Positions 7,579-18,818 of a stretch of 64,000 nucleotides of DNA are shown one piece after another. The notes beneath the pieces are model-generated. The model did not search any database. It saw only the letters and a program-made list of their open reading frames with translations, and was not told where the DNA came from. Made by a program: the position numbers and the translations under genes. This DNA comes from UBA6522 sp965221035. Lineage in GTDB: Bacteria; Pseudomonadota; Gammaproteobacteria; Steroidobacterales; Rariloculaceae. The stretch covers positions 3,410,001 to 3,474,000 of the forward strand of contig OZ244860.1 in NCBI GenBank assembly GCA_965221035.1, given 5' to 3'. Numbering within the stretch: position 1 is the stretch's first letter; every line of letters begins with the position of its first letter.

Positions 7579-7859
7579 CCCGGCAGCGACTCGCTTGGCC
7601 GCTTCACCGTCTGCCGTTCCCGTTGTATCTCGCGTTCCCATGCTGTCGCGTCGTCGGGACCCAGGGCGAGCAGGCTCTGCAGCCGGTCGAGTGCCTCTAG
7701 CTCCTGAATCTCGCCAGGTAGGGTCTGTTGCGCAACAGTCTGGATGGCGCGGCGGATCGCGGCGGACTTGGAGGTGTTCCACCACTTCGCCAGGCTCTCC
7801 AACTGCCGCACGGTGTTGATGTCGAGTGAATAAGTCGACTTGACGGTTACACTGGCCAT
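7575..7859 (-). CDS. Ribbon-helix-helix antitoxin
   Basis: 94 aa from an ATG giving MASVTVKSTYSLDINTVRQL, the compact strand-helix start of Arc/CopG-like regulators. The helix WWNTSKSAAIRRAIQTVA is the second helix of the fold. An extended, charged C-terminal half (ALDRLQSLLALGPDDATAWE) probably wraps the PIN toxin. A longer upstream frame would be translated through tandem repeats and is rejected. It is coupled by 4 nt to the PIN gene and should repress its own promoter, which lies in or next to the tandem repeats. Confidence 0.8.
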   Translation of the reverse strand: MASVTVKSTYSLDINTVRQLESLAKWWNTSKSAAIRRAIQTVAQQTLPGEIQELEALDRLQSLLALGPDDATAWEREIQRERQTVKRPSESLPG

Positions 7860-7900
7860 ACTGCGATGATATGGCCATACTTTGCATGGATCAAGCATCG

Positions 7901-8025
7901 AAGGCCAACAGCATCGGAAGGCCAACAGCATCGGAAGGCCAACAGCATCGGAAGGCCAACAGCATCCAAGGCCAACAGCATCCAAGGCCAACAGGAAAAA
8001 AGGCCAACATCATCAGAAGCCAACG
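7901..8025. repeat. 16/17-nt tandem repeat upstream of the RHH-PIN module
   Basis: About eight head-to-tail units of GGCCAACAGCATCGGAA begin at 7903, 7920, 7937, 7954, 7970, 7986, 8002 and about 8018. The first spacings are 17 nt and the later ones 16 nt because CGGAA becomes CCAA. Copies decay toward the right. The array sits about 45 nt upstream of the antitoxin start and before tctC. The rest of the gap to 8194 shows no gene. It may bind the antitoxin cooperatively or simply be a replication-slippage minisatellite. Confidence 0.85.
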
Positions 8026-8194
8026 CCAATGTGCCAAGTGGAAATTCCGCAACGGCCACCCCACGCGGGTTGCGCCAATCCGGTTGACTTGCAAGAATCG
8101 GCGACGGGACATTCCTGACCTAGACGGCGCCCGGGAGAACGTATTGCAGCATGGAATCGCTTCCTCCTGGCGCAACCGGCATACCCGTCCGCCA

Positions 8195-9325
8195 ATGGCG
8201 ATGAAGGTCGCAGTCGACTGGCGTCGTTCGTCATTACGCCGCGTGGCGTTCTATCGAGCGGCATTGTTCCGTGTGCTGCTCTTCATGTCGTGGCTTGCCG
8301 CACCGCTGCCCGCGGCGTTCGCGGACTGGCCCGAGCGCCCCATCACCGTCGTGGTGATGTATTCCCCGGGCGGGGGCACCGACACGGTCTTGCGGGCGCT
8401 GGCGGCGGAAATGGCCAGCGCCACGGGCTGGCGGATCAACGTGGTCAACCGTCCCGGCGCGGCGGGGGCAGTGGCCACGCGCTATGTGCTCAATCGGCCC
8501 GCGGACGGCTACACGATGCTCGGCGCATCGAACTTCAACAAGTATTCCCGCATCAGCGGCGGCAGCGATTCGGCTTCCTGGCGGGACTGGTATTACATGC
8601 GTGCGGCGTCGGGGTCGGCGAGCTGGTCCGTGCGGCCGGATTCGCCGTTCAGGACCTTCGACGACGTGGTCGAGGCCGCGGGGGCCGATCCGGGCGCGTT
8701 GACCATCTCGACATCGGGGACTGGCGGGCAGTGGCACGAATTCGCCGCGGTGGTGGCGCGGGCGGCGGGTATCGAGCTGCGCTATGTGCCGTACAACAGC
8801 GGTCAACTGGCGACGCTGGCAGGGCTCAACGGCGAGGTGGACATCACCGGCGGGGGCGTACACGAACACATTCAGTATGTGGATGCGGGCCAGCTGGTGC
8901 CGCTGCAGCAGACCAGCCTGGAGGATATCGTCACGCCTGGCGGTCGGATCATGCCGTCGCTGGTCAACTTCATACCCGAAATCCGAAACCAGCTTCCGCC
9001 CAGCGGCGCGTACAACCTCGGGATCCGGCGCGACACGCCGCCGGAGGTCATCCGGCAGGTGGAAGCGGCGTTCATCGCGGCGGTGGAGTCGGAGGGGTTC
9101 CGGTCGCAGGTCGCCGAGCGCCACTTTGCCGTGGACTTGCTGGTGGGTCCGGATGCCGACCGACGCGCCGCCCAGGTGGAGGCGATATCCGCGAACGTAT
9201 TCGAGGCGCTCATGATCCCCGGCGCCAGGACCGCAGGGGAGCTGGGCCTTCCGCACCCGGACGAATTCGATCAATGGTGGCCCCCGCCCGGCTATGGAGC
9301 GATCCCGATCCATGACGCCCAATAG
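8195..9325 (+). CDS. tctC: Tripartite tricarboxylate transporter substrate-binding protein (TctC/Bug family)
   Basis: 376 aa including a signal peptide (VAFYRAALFRVLLFMSWLAA then ending near AFA). The mature protein starts DWPERPITVVVMYSPGGGTD, the Bug-family carboxylate loop, and continues with NRPGAAGAVATRYVLN. Bug proteins capture dicarboxylates, tricarboxylates or aromatic acids in the periplasm for the TctAB membrane pair. The order tctC-tctB-tctA on one strand, with 14-nt overlap with tctB, supports a complete transporter. A second ATG at 8201 is equally possible as start. A C-terminal Pro/Trp-rich tail (FDQWWPPPGYG) is unusual. The ligand cannot be read from sequence. Confidence 0.88.
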   Translation: MAMKVAVDWRRSSLRRVAFYRAALFRVLLFMSWLAAPLPAAFADWPERPITVVVMYSPGGGTDTVLRALAAEMASATGWRINVVNRPGAAGAVATRYVLNRPADGYTMLGASNFNKYSRISGGSDSASWRDWYYMRAASGSASWSVRPDSPFRTFDDVVEAAGADPGALTISTSGTGGQWHEFAAVVARAAGIELRYVPYNSGQLATLAGLNGEVDITGGGVHEHIQYVDAGQLVPLQQTSLEDIVTPGGRIMPSLVNFIPEIRNQLPPSGAYNLGIRRDTPPEVIRQVEAAFIAAVESEGFRSQVAERHFAVDLLVGPDADRRAAQVEAISANVFEALMIPGARTAGELGLPHPDEFDQWWPPPGYGAIPIHDAQ

Positions 9326-9863
9326 GGATCTCGCGGCTGCCGCCGTCATCGGCGCATTGGCGGTGTTGGTGGTGGTGTTCTCCTTGCGGCTCGACGTGCC
9401 CGGCTCGATCTTCACGGCGCCCGGCCTGTTGCCGCTGATCACCGCAGCGACGCTCTTCGCCATGGCGGTGGCGCTTGGATGGCAGGCCGTTCGCGCCGGA
9501 GCGGCGTTGGGCGCGCTGGCGCGAGCCGAAGCGCTCGCGAAGTGGCCCAGGCGGTGTGCAAACGCCATTCGGAACATCGGCGGGGCAGGGGAGGCACGAC
9601 GCACCGGCCTGCTGATGGCCTTGGTGACGGCCTACGTGCTGCTGGTCGGCGCGATCCACTTCGAGTTCGGCCTGCCGCTGGGTTTCTTCACCGCCAGGAT
9701 CAGCAGCTATGAAGTGATCTCGGTGATCATGGTGGCCTGGATTCTCAGGCTGTACTGGAAGGCCGGCGTGGGCCGGTGTCTGCTCGTGGCGCTGGTCACG
9801 GTGGAGGCGCTGGCGACCATCTTCCGCTACGGATTCGGCATTCCCATGCCCGCGGGGTATTGA
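9312..9863 (+). CDS. tctB: Tripartite tricarboxylate transporter small membrane subunit TctB
   Basis: 183 aa with four predicted membrane segments: residues about 8-25 (VIGALAVLVVVFSL), 34-55 (LLPLITAATLFAMAVAL), 102-122 (GLLMALVTAYVLLVGAI) and 130-175. This is the length and topology of TctB. It works with TctA in the inner membrane as the poorly conserved small subunit of the secondary transporter. The chosen ATG overlaps tctC by 14 nt; an in-frame ATG six codons earlier is also possible. Position between tctC and tctA confirms the assignment more than sequence does. Confidence 0.82.
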   Translation: MTPNRDLAAAAVIGALAVLVVVFSLRLDVPGSIFTAPGLLPLITAATLFAMAVALGWQAVRAGAALGALARAEALAKWPRRCANAIRNIGGAGEARRTGLLMALVTAYVLLVGAIHFEFGLPLGFFTARISSYEVISVIMVAWILRLYWKAGVGRCLLVALVTVEALATIFRYGFGIPMPAGY

Positions 9864-9870
9864 CGCCGAC

Positions 9871-11367
9871 GTGGAGGCGCTCGCCCAATTTCAGGAACAG
9901 CTGGTCCTGATCGCGCTGGACCCGTGGCTTTGGCTGGCGTGCCTGACGGGGGTGACGCTGGGCATCCTCTGGGGCGCCATGCCCGGGCTTTCCACCACCA
10001 TGGCCATGACGCTGCTCATCGGCCTGACCGTGGGCATGTCCCAGCATGCCGCGATCATGTTCATGTTGGGGGCCTACACCGGCAGCGTGTTCGGCGGCGC
10101 CATATCCGCCGTGCTGGTCAATATCCCGGGTACGCCGGACGCGGTGCCGACCATGATCGAAGGCTATCCGTTGGCCAGGCGCGGCGAAGGGGGGCTGGCG
10201 CTGGGCACGGCCATCTCCGCATCCTTCCTGGGCAATTGGGTGGGCATCCTGCTGCTGATCGCGCTGATACCGGCGGTGCTCTTCCTGGCGCTGCAATTTC
10301 GGTCCTGGGAGATGTTCCTGCTGTCCCTGTGGGGTATTGCCATCTGCGGCTCCCTGTCGTCCAAGGAGGCGCCGCTCAAGGGATGGATTTCCGGTTGGAT
10401 CGGCCTGCTGGTGTCCTTCGTGGGTCTGGACGCGATACACGGCGTGTCTCGGTTCACCTTCGGGTCGTTCTACCTGGACGACGGGATCGGCTTCATACCC
10501 GTGCTCATCGGGTTGTTCGGCATCTCGGAGATCCTTCGCGTGCTGCCGCAGAAGAGTCCGCCACGGATACCCTCGGAAACCGGACCGGTACTGCCGTCCC
10601 CAAGGTCACTGGCCAGGTATCTGCGACCGGCGTTCCGCTCCGGCATCATCGGCACGGTCGTGGGCGCGATCCCCGGTGCCGGCGCCAATGTGGCCTCGTT
10701 CTTTGCCTACGACATCGGTCGCCGGCGGGCGACGAAGGCGGAGCGGCGCAAGTGGGGCCGGGGCAGCTACGAGGCCATCGTCTGCTCGGAGGTCGCCAAC
10801 AACGCCAACGTCGGCGGTTCGCTGTTGCCGACAATTGCCCTCGGCATACCGGGCAATGCCGCCGCCGCGGCCATTCTGGCGGCGCTGCAACTGAAGAGCG
10901 TGGTGCCGGGTCCCCTCGTCCAGGTGGAGAATCCCGGCCTGATCTACTTCATCTACATCGGCCTGATCGTCGCGAACTTTTTCATGTACGCCATGGCCAT
11001 CGCCCTGATCAAGCCCTGCGTCAGGCTGTTCAGCCTGCCGAAGACGCTGCTGATGCCGTTGATGCTTCCCCTCTGCGTGCTAGGCGCGTTTGCCGTCAAC
11101 CTGAACATCCTGGACGTGTACGTAATGCTCGCGTCGGGGCTGATCGGCTTCTTCCTGCACCGCTTCGGATTTCCGCTGGCGCCGCTGGTATTGGCGGTGA
11201 TTCTGGGTCCCCTGGCCGACGAGAACCTGCGCCGCGCCTTGCTCGTCTTCGAGGATACGGGCATTCTCTCCGTCCTCTGGGAGCGGAAGCTGGGCACGGT
11301 CCTGCTGTTGGTGGTGCTATACACTTTCTACGACGGCATCTTCAGGCGCGGCGGGTCGAGGGCCTGA
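9871..11367 (+). CDS. tctA: Tripartite tricarboxylate transporter large permease TctA
   Basis: 498 aa from a GTG 7 nt after the tctB stop. About 12 hydrophobic segments. The TctA signatures are clear: GAMPGLSTTMAMTLL at about 34, GAYTGSVFGGAISAVLVNIP then GTPDAVPT, and GAIPGAGANVASFFAYDIG in the second half, then ALGIPGNAAAAAIL. It forms the sodium- or proton-coupled channel for the solute delivered by TctC. The tight spacing of the three genes implies one operon that continues into the Gfo/Idh/MocA gene 61 bp further on. Confidence 0.92.
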   Translation: MEALAQFQEQLVLIALDPWLWLACLTGVTLGILWGAMPGLSTTMAMTLLIGLTVGMSQHAAIMFMLGAYTGSVFGGAISAVLVNIPGTPDAVPTMIEGYPLARRGEGGLALGTAISASFLGNWVGILLLIALIPAVLFLALQFRSWEMFLLSLWGIAICGSLSSKEAPLKGWISGWIGLLVSFVGLDAIHGVSRFTFGSFYLDDGIGFIPVLIGLFGISEILRVLPQKSPPRIPSETGPVLPSPRSLARYLRPAFRSGIIGTVVGAIPGAGANVASFFAYDIGRRRATKAERRKWGRGSYEAIVCSEVANNANVGGSLLPTIALGIPGNAAAAAILAALQLKSVVPGPLVQVENPGLIYFIYIGLIVANFFMYAMAIALIKPCVRLFSLPKTLLMPLMLPLCVLGAFAVNLNILDVYVMLASGLIGFFLHRFGFPLAPLVLAVILGPLADENLRRALLVFEDTGILSVLWERKLGTVLLLVVLYTFYDGIFRRGGSRA

Positions 11368-11428
11368 GGACGGTGCGGGGTCGTCGGCACGGTTGGATCA
11401 CCCCAAGGCAACTCGGCCACCCAATGGA

Positions 11429-12553
11429 ATGAACGACAGAAACGAACCCATCGGCCTTGCCATTGTCGGGTGCGGAACCATCGGCCGCATCCGCGCCCAA
11501 TGCGCGCGACAGTTTCCCGGCGTCGGCTGGCTTGGCCTGTGCGATCGGCGCGAGGATGTGGGTGCGCAGCTGGCGAAAGACACCGGGGCCGATTTTTTCA
11601 CGACGTCCCACGAAGAACTGCTGTACCGCCCGGAAGTGACCGCGGCGATGATCCTGACCGACGAGAACAACCATATGGCGCCCGCGTTGGCCGCCGTCGA
11701 GCGCGGTCTCAAGTTGCTTATCGAGAAGCCCCTGGCCACCGACGCCCGCGAGTCGGCGCGAATCCTCGCGGCGATAGAGGCGGCCGGCGTCGACGCTTGC
11801 GTGTGCTATACGCAGCGGTTTCGCCGCCGCTTCCTGACCATCAAGGAACGGCTGACCGCGGGGCAGATCGGCGAGGTGCATTCGGTGGTCACCCGAGCGT
11901 TCATGAACCGAATGGTGCCCATCGCCACCATCGAGAAGACCCGCGACCGCCGCAACCTCACTCCCATGGTCGTCTCCGGCACCCACAGCCTGGACATGTC
12001 CATGTGGTTGATGGAAGGCAAGACGCCGGTGAGCGTCTATGCCCGCTCGACGGACAAGGTCCTGGCCGGCCTGGGGACCAAGGACTCGACTTTCGGCCTG
12101 TTCACGATGGACGACGGGACAATTTTCTCCATGAATATCAGTTGGGCGTTGCCGGTGGTCTGGCCCGGGGCGGTATACGGCATCGAGATCGGCATTGTCG
12201 GCACCAAGGGCGTCATCGACGTGGAGGACACCCATCGCGACCTCGTGCTGGCCACCGAAGAACCCTTGCCGGCAGGCTATACCACCAGGGAGTTCGAGCC
12301 GCCCATGACGCGGCACGTGGATTTTCTGACCAGCTATCCTCCGGGCGATATCTGGAACCGGCAATTGTGGGGCCCGATGCGGGAGGAAACCATGTCCTGG
12401 TTCAGCCGCATCATGATGGGGGCAGAGACGCCGCACGCCAGCGCGGCAGATGGCCACAGGAACCTGATGCTGACCATGGCCATGGACCGCTCGGCCCGGC
12501 TGGGGAAGGAGGTCAGGCTGCCCATCGAACCGGAGGCGTTTTATGAAGATTGA
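11429..12553 (+). CDS. Gfo/Idh/MocA-family oxidoreductase
   Basis: 374 aa from ATG; an in-frame TTG 12 codons earlier is possible. The N-terminal Rossmann fold shows IGLAIVGCGTIGR (8-20) and the family motif EKPLATD (99-105) with the catalytic-type lysine Lys100. The C-terminal domain (about 130-330) has GEVHSVVTRAF and SGTHSLDMSMWLMEG, where His may serve in catalysis. Members oxidise or reduce sugars, inositols or other polyols with NAD(P). It lies in the tctCBA operon and overlaps the next gene by 11 nt, so its substrate may be the transported acid or a derivative. Identity of the substrate is not inferable. Confidence 0.87.
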   Translation: MNDRNEPIGLAIVGCGTIGRIRAQCARQFPGVGWLGLCDRREDVGAQLAKDTGADFFTTSHEELLYRPEVTAAMILTDENNHMAPALAAVERGLKLLIEKPLATDARESARILAAIEAAGVDACVCYTQRFRRRFLTIKERLTAGQIGEVHSVVTRAFMNRMVPIATIEKTRDRRNLTPMVVSGTHSLDMSMWLMEGKTPVSVYARSTDKVLAGLGTKDSTFGLFTMDDGTIFSMNISWALPVVWPGAVYGIEIGIVGTKGVIDVEDTHRDLVLATEEPLPAGYTTREFEPPMTRHVDFLTSYPPGDIWNRQLWGPMREETMSWFSRIMMGAETPHASAADGHRNLMLTMAMDRSARLGKEVRLPIEPEAFYED

Positions 12554-13565
12554 TTTGCGGTCCCGCGCGCCGTTCGCGGGACTCGCGTGGCTGATGGCGG
12601 CCCTTCCGACGAGCCCCCTCGTTGCCCACCATGGATTTGCAGTCCACTACGACCCGGACAGGCCCGTCCGCATCGAGGGCACGGTGGTGAGGTTCGACTT
12701 CCGGAACCCTCATTCGTCGCTGGCCATAGAGGCTCGGGACGAGGCCGGGAATACGGTGCTGTGGACCTGCGAGATGCAGAGTCGCGGTCAGTTGTCGCGC
12801 AAGGGCATCACGCAAGACAGCTTTCCGCCCGGCGAGACGATCGTCGTCGACGGCGTGGCGGCGCGGCGCGATCCTCTGGGTTGCGAGTTCGGCACTGCCA
12901 CACACGCCGATGGCCGGGTATTCGTCGGCCGGGCGCTGGACAGCCGGCGGACCCTGTTCAACCTGGAGTTTGCCGGTGATACACCCGGTACCGTGACCGG
13001 GACCTGGATTCGAAAACGCTTCCCCGGCGGTGGTCGGCAGGATCCCTACGAGCACTTGTTCACACCCGAGGGAGCGCGCGTACACGCCGACTACGACGAA
13101 GTCGTCGACAGCCCGGTGTTGCGGTGCAGTCCCAGCAGTCCGCTGAAGTTGTGGGATCAGCCGGGGCACCCGGTGGAAATCCGCAATGAGGGCGCGAATC
13201 TGGTCCTGCGGGCGGAATTCATGGATGCCGTCCGGGTGGTGGACATGGGAAGGACGGGACATCCAGCGGAGGTGGAGCCCAGCACGCTGGGGCATTCCAT
13301 CGGCCGTTGGGAGGGTGAAGTGCTGGTAATCGAAACGGCCCGATTTGCGGAGGGCGTGCTGCTCCCGAACGGCTCAGGCATCCTCAATTCGCCGGAGCTT
13401 GTATTTACCGAGCGTCTGTCGGTGAATGAGGAAGGCGACCTGCTGGTCGACTGGACCGCGGTCGACGGGGCGTACTTCACCGGATCGGTGACCGGTCAGC
13501 GGGTCATGGCAAGGACTACCTCGCAGGTCGAGCCCTATGGGTGCGTACCCGAAGTGACGGAATGA
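12543..13565 (+). CDS. Secreted DUF6152-like protein with associated C-terminal domain
   Basis: 340 aa with a signal peptide (about 1-28, ending SPLVA) and a mature N-terminus HHGFAVHYDP. The N-terminal domain (29-115) has the pattern His-His-Gly at 29-31, then EGTVVRFDFRNPHSSL, as in DUF6152. The C-terminal part (about 180-335) has VRVVDMGRTGHP, then GHSIGRWEGEVLVIETARF, a block found in three other proteins of this window. It overlaps the preceding oxidoreductase by 11 nt and has GGAGG before its ATG, so it belongs to that operon. Function unknown; periplasmic and perhaps metal-binding through the exposed His-His, which is inference only. Confidence 0.75.
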   Translation: MKIDLRSRAPFAGLAWLMAALPTSPLVAHHGFAVHYDPDRPVRIEGTVVRFDFRNPHSSLAIEARDEAGNTVLWTCEMQSRGQLSRKGITQDSFPPGETIVVDGVAARRDPLGCEFGTATHADGRVFVGRALDSRRTLFNLEFAGDTPGTVTGTWIRKRFPGGGRQDPYEHLFTPEGARVHADYDEVVDSPVLRCSPSSPLKLWDQPGHPVEIRNEGANLVLRAEFMDAVRVVDMGRTGHPAEVEPSTLGHSIGRWEGEVLVIETARFAEGVLLPNGSGILNSPELVFTERLSVNEEGDLLVDWTAVDGAYFTGSVTGQRVMARTTSQVEPYGCVPEVTE

Positions 13566-13695
13566 AGTACGCGGCTTTGCCATGGAGCGTGATCTGCATG
13601 GCGGACGGTCGTTTCTATCACTTTATGCCTTTAACATACCTTTGTTTATAGCAAAAGTTTTATAAAACACCCCCCTGTTATGTTATCGTGCGGCC

Positions 13696-15099
13696 ATGCA
13701 CCCATTGTGGACCCACTCGCACATGGACCGCCATCAATTCACGTTCCTTGAGAACTGGCTGGAGACGCCGGGCAGGAAACCACTCATACTTCGCGGCGCC
13801 CGGCAGGTGGGCAAGTCCACGCTGGTGCGGCTTTTCGCCGAGCGATGCCGGCGTCCGCTGGCGGAGGTCAACCTGGAACGCCACGTCGATCTGGGCCCGG
13901 CCTTCGCCCGTAACGATCCGGCTTACCTGATGAACGTTCTGGAGGCGTTGCCGGGGGTTGGGCCGGTCGGCCCGGACTCAATACTGTTTCTGGACGAGAT
14001 TCAGGCGGTGCCGGAGGCCATCTCCGCGCTGCGTTACTTCCGAGAGGACATGAGCGAACTGCCGGTGCTGGCCGCGGGGTCGCTGCTGGACTTCGCCCTC
14101 GCCGACCACCGGTCTCCAATGCCGGTGGGCCGGATCGCGTATCTGCACATGGGGCCGATGACGTTCACGGAATTTCTGGACGCCGTTGGCGGCGAGAAAC
14201 TTGCTCGTGTCATCGCATCCTTCGAAATCGAGCAAGGCCTGGATCCGGCGGTCCACAATCGCCTCATGGAGCTGTTGCGCACGTACTTCTTCACTGGCGG
14301 AATGCCGGAAGCGGTCCAGGCGTTCGCGCGCTCCCACCGCCTCCGGGATGTTGCCGAAGTCCACAATTCCATCGTCGACACCTACCGGGAGGACTTCCCG
14401 AAGTACATCGGTTCCCGAGACCTTGCCCGCGTCGTCAACGTATTCAACTTCGCCGCCCGGAACGTCGGACGGAAAGTCAAATATGTCCATTTCTCCAGGG
14501 AGGAGCGGGCGGCGGTGACCAGGGCGGACATCGAACTTCTGTGCATGGCGCGGGTGCTGTCGAAAGTCGTGCGCAGCCACTGCAACGGCTTGCCATTGCA
14601 GGCGGATTCCGATCCTCGAGCCTACAAGCTGTTGTTCATGGATGTGGGGCTCATGAATGCCGTATGCGGTCTTGGCTGGACCGCGATCGAGAGCATGGAT
14701 GGGGTCCGGCTGGTGAACGAAGGCGCCATAGCGGAACAGTTCATCGGCCAGCACCTCCAGGCCCTGATGGCGGGATCGCCCAATCGCGAACTGAGCTATT
14801 GGTTGCGTGAAGGCCGGTCTGCGAACGCGGAAGTGGACTACGTGGCCGTATGCGAAGGGCGCATCGTGCCCATCGAGGTGAAAGCCGGCGCCCGCGGAGC
14901 GCTGAAGTCGCTGCATCAATTCGTGGCGGAAAAAGGTGAGCGCCTGGCAGTACGTTTCGACGCGGCGCCGCCTTCCATCCGGACAGTGCGAACCCGCGTC
15001 CAACGTAGCGGGAATCCGGTGGTCGCGGCCTACCGCCTTCTATCACTGCCGCTGTATCTGGTGGAGCGAATGCCGGCGCTTGTCGCCGCGCAGGTATAA
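13696..15099 (+). CDS. AAA+ ATPase with DUF4143-type C-terminal nuclease-like domain
   Basis: 467 aa. Walker A GARQVGKST at 34-42 and Walker B SILFLDEIQ at 95-103 define an AAA_14 ATPase; AAGSLLDFAL follows as sensor region. The C-terminal DUF4143 region ends in a PD-(D/E)xK-like pattern: AEVDYVAV then IVPIEVKAGARG, with Asp381, Glu394 and Lys396. Such proteins are common, usually single-gene and mobile, and their biological role is not established. The 130 nt upstream are unusually AT-rich for this window (TTTATAGC, TTTTATAAAAC, TGTTATGTTAT) and probably contain the promoter. It has no evident functional link to its neighbours and may be horizontally acquired. Confidence 0.88.
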   Translation: MHPLWTHSHMDRHQFTFLENWLETPGRKPLILRGARQVGKSTLVRLFAERCRRPLAEVNLERHVDLGPAFARNDPAYLMNVLEALPGVGPVGPDSILFLDEIQAVPEAISALRYFREDMSELPVLAAGSLLDFALADHRSPMPVGRIAYLHMGPMTFTEFLDAVGGEKLARVIASFEIEQGLDPAVHNRLMELLRTYFFTGGMPEAVQAFARSHRLRDVAEVHNSIVDTYREDFPKYIGSRDLARVVNVFNFAARNVGRKVKYVHFSREERAAVTRADIELLCMARVLSKVVRSHCNGLPLQADSDPRAYKLLFMDVGLMNAVCGLGWTAIESMDGVRLVNEGAIAEQFIGQHLQALMAGSPNRELSYWLREGRSANAEVDYVAVCEGRIVPIEVKAGARGALKSLHQFVAEKGERLAVRFDAAPPSIRTVRTRVQRSGNPVVAAYRLLSLPLYLVERMPALVAAQV

Positions 15100-15175
15100 T
15101 TCATCGCCCCCCTACGCCGGGCAAGGGCCCATGCCGGGCAAGGCGTTTAGCTACAGGACAGGAGGATAGTCGGGC

Positions 15176-16159
15176 ATGCAGGGAAAAATCGCATTCGAGG
15201 AACACATGGCCATTCCGGAGACGGTGTCGGAGACGCGCAGTTTCGCCGGCGACTCCGGTCGATGGGACGATTTCACCCTGCAGATTCTGGATGTCGGCGC
15301 CCGGCGGCTGGACAACATGGACGAGACCGGCATCGAGTTTGCATTGCTGTCGCTGAACGCGCCCGGCATTCAGGGAATTCTGGATACGCGGGAGGCGGTG
15401 CGCGTGGCCCGGATGGCCAACGACGCCATCGCAGAGGCCATGTCGCGTCATCCGGACCGCTACGGCGGCATGGCGGCGCTTCCGATGCAGGACCCGGACG
15501 CGGCCTCGGCCGAACTGACCCGCTGCATCAACGACCTGGGCTTCAAGGGCGCCATGGTCAACGGCTTCACCCAGAAAGACGTGCCCGACTCGGCCATCTA
15601 CTACGACATCCCCGAGTACCGCTCCTTCTGGGCCACGGTGTCGGAACTCGACGTGCCGTTCTACCTGCATCCGCGAATGCAGATTCCCTCACGGGCACAG
15701 GTTTACGAAGGTCATCCGTGGCTGATGAGCGCTCCTTGGGGCTTCGCGGTCGAAACCTCCATCCACTCGCTTCGCCTGTGCGGGTCGGGACTATTCGACG
15801 ACTATCCGAACCTGAGGATCATCATTGGCCACCTGGGCGAGTTCATACCGCACGGCCTGTGGCGGATCGACGCGCGGATGCGCTTCTCGCGTCGTGACTA
15901 TCGGGGCAATCGCCCCCTGGGCGAGTATTTCATGGACCACTTCGTGGTCACCACCAGCGGCTTTTTCAACGACCCCGCCTTCCGGAACACCCTGGATGTC
16001 ATGGGCACCGACAAGGTGCTGTTCTGCGCCGACTACCCTTTCGAGCGCATGCAGGATGCGGCTGAATGGTATGACGCCACCCAGGAAATCAACGAGGACG
16101 AGCGGATCCGAATCGGCCGAACCAATGCCATCGAGCTGTTCGGACTCGATTTGAAGTGA
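15176..16159 (+). CDS. Amidohydrolase-2 family decarboxylase, gamma-resorcylate decarboxylase-like
   Basis: 327 aa, the family length. It begins MQGKIAFEEHMAIPET, nearly the start of gamma-resorcylate (2,6-dihydroxybenzoate) decarboxylases, and continues with LSLNAPGIQGI, LPMQDPDAASAELTRCINDL and VNGFTQ in the same order as that enzyme. Metal and catalytic residues are Glu8, His10, His165 (VPFYLHPR), His219/Glu222 (IIGHLGEF) and Asp286 (FCADYPFE). The enzyme should decarboxylate a hydroxybenzoate without cofactor other than a divalent metal. AGGAGG precedes the ATG but at a rather long spacing. No resorcinol hydroxylase or ring-cleavage gene is adjacent, so the pathway is incomplete here. Another 2-hydroxybenzoate substrate is possible. 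Confidence 0.82.
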   Translation: MQGKIAFEEHMAIPETVSETRSFAGDSGRWDDFTLQILDVGARRLDNMDETGIEFALLSLNAPGIQGILDTREAVRVARMANDAIAEAMSRHPDRYGGMAALPMQDPDAASAELTRCINDLGFKGAMVNGFTQKDVPDSAIYYDIPEYRSFWATVSELDVPFYLHPRMQIPSRAQVYEGHPWLMSAPWGFAVETSIHSLRLCGSGLFDDYPNLRIIIGHLGEFIPHGLWRIDARMRFSRRDYRGNRPLGEYFMDHFVVTTSGFFNDPAFRNTLDVMGTDKVLFCADYPFERMQDAAEWYDATQEINEDERIRIGRTNAIELFGLDLK

Positions 16160-16193
16160 CGCCGGTGCCATTCCGTCTGGAGTGACACCGGCG
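16160..16193. terminator. Hairpin between convergent genes
   Basis: CGCCGGTG at 16160-16167 pairs perfectly with CACCGGCG at 16186-16193 around an 18-nt loop, directly after the decarboxylase stop and before the end of the converging TonB receptor. There is no T-tract, so it may act as a bidirectional, factor-assisted terminator. Confidence 0.4.
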
Positions 16194-16204
16194 CCTGACT
16201 GTCG

Positions 16205-18721
<2,517 letters not shown>

Positions 18722-18818
18722 GCGCAATGCTCCATGTGAGGGAAATCGGACGGTTGGATGAATTCGACAATCGACGTGGGTCGAACGCCGCATACTACCA
18801 TTCAAGTGACACTAGCCG

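Noticed and set aside
7871..8194. N-terminal extension of tctC through the tandem repeats
   Set aside because: The repeat-encoded peptide is followed by a standard signal peptide, so the later ATG is the real start.
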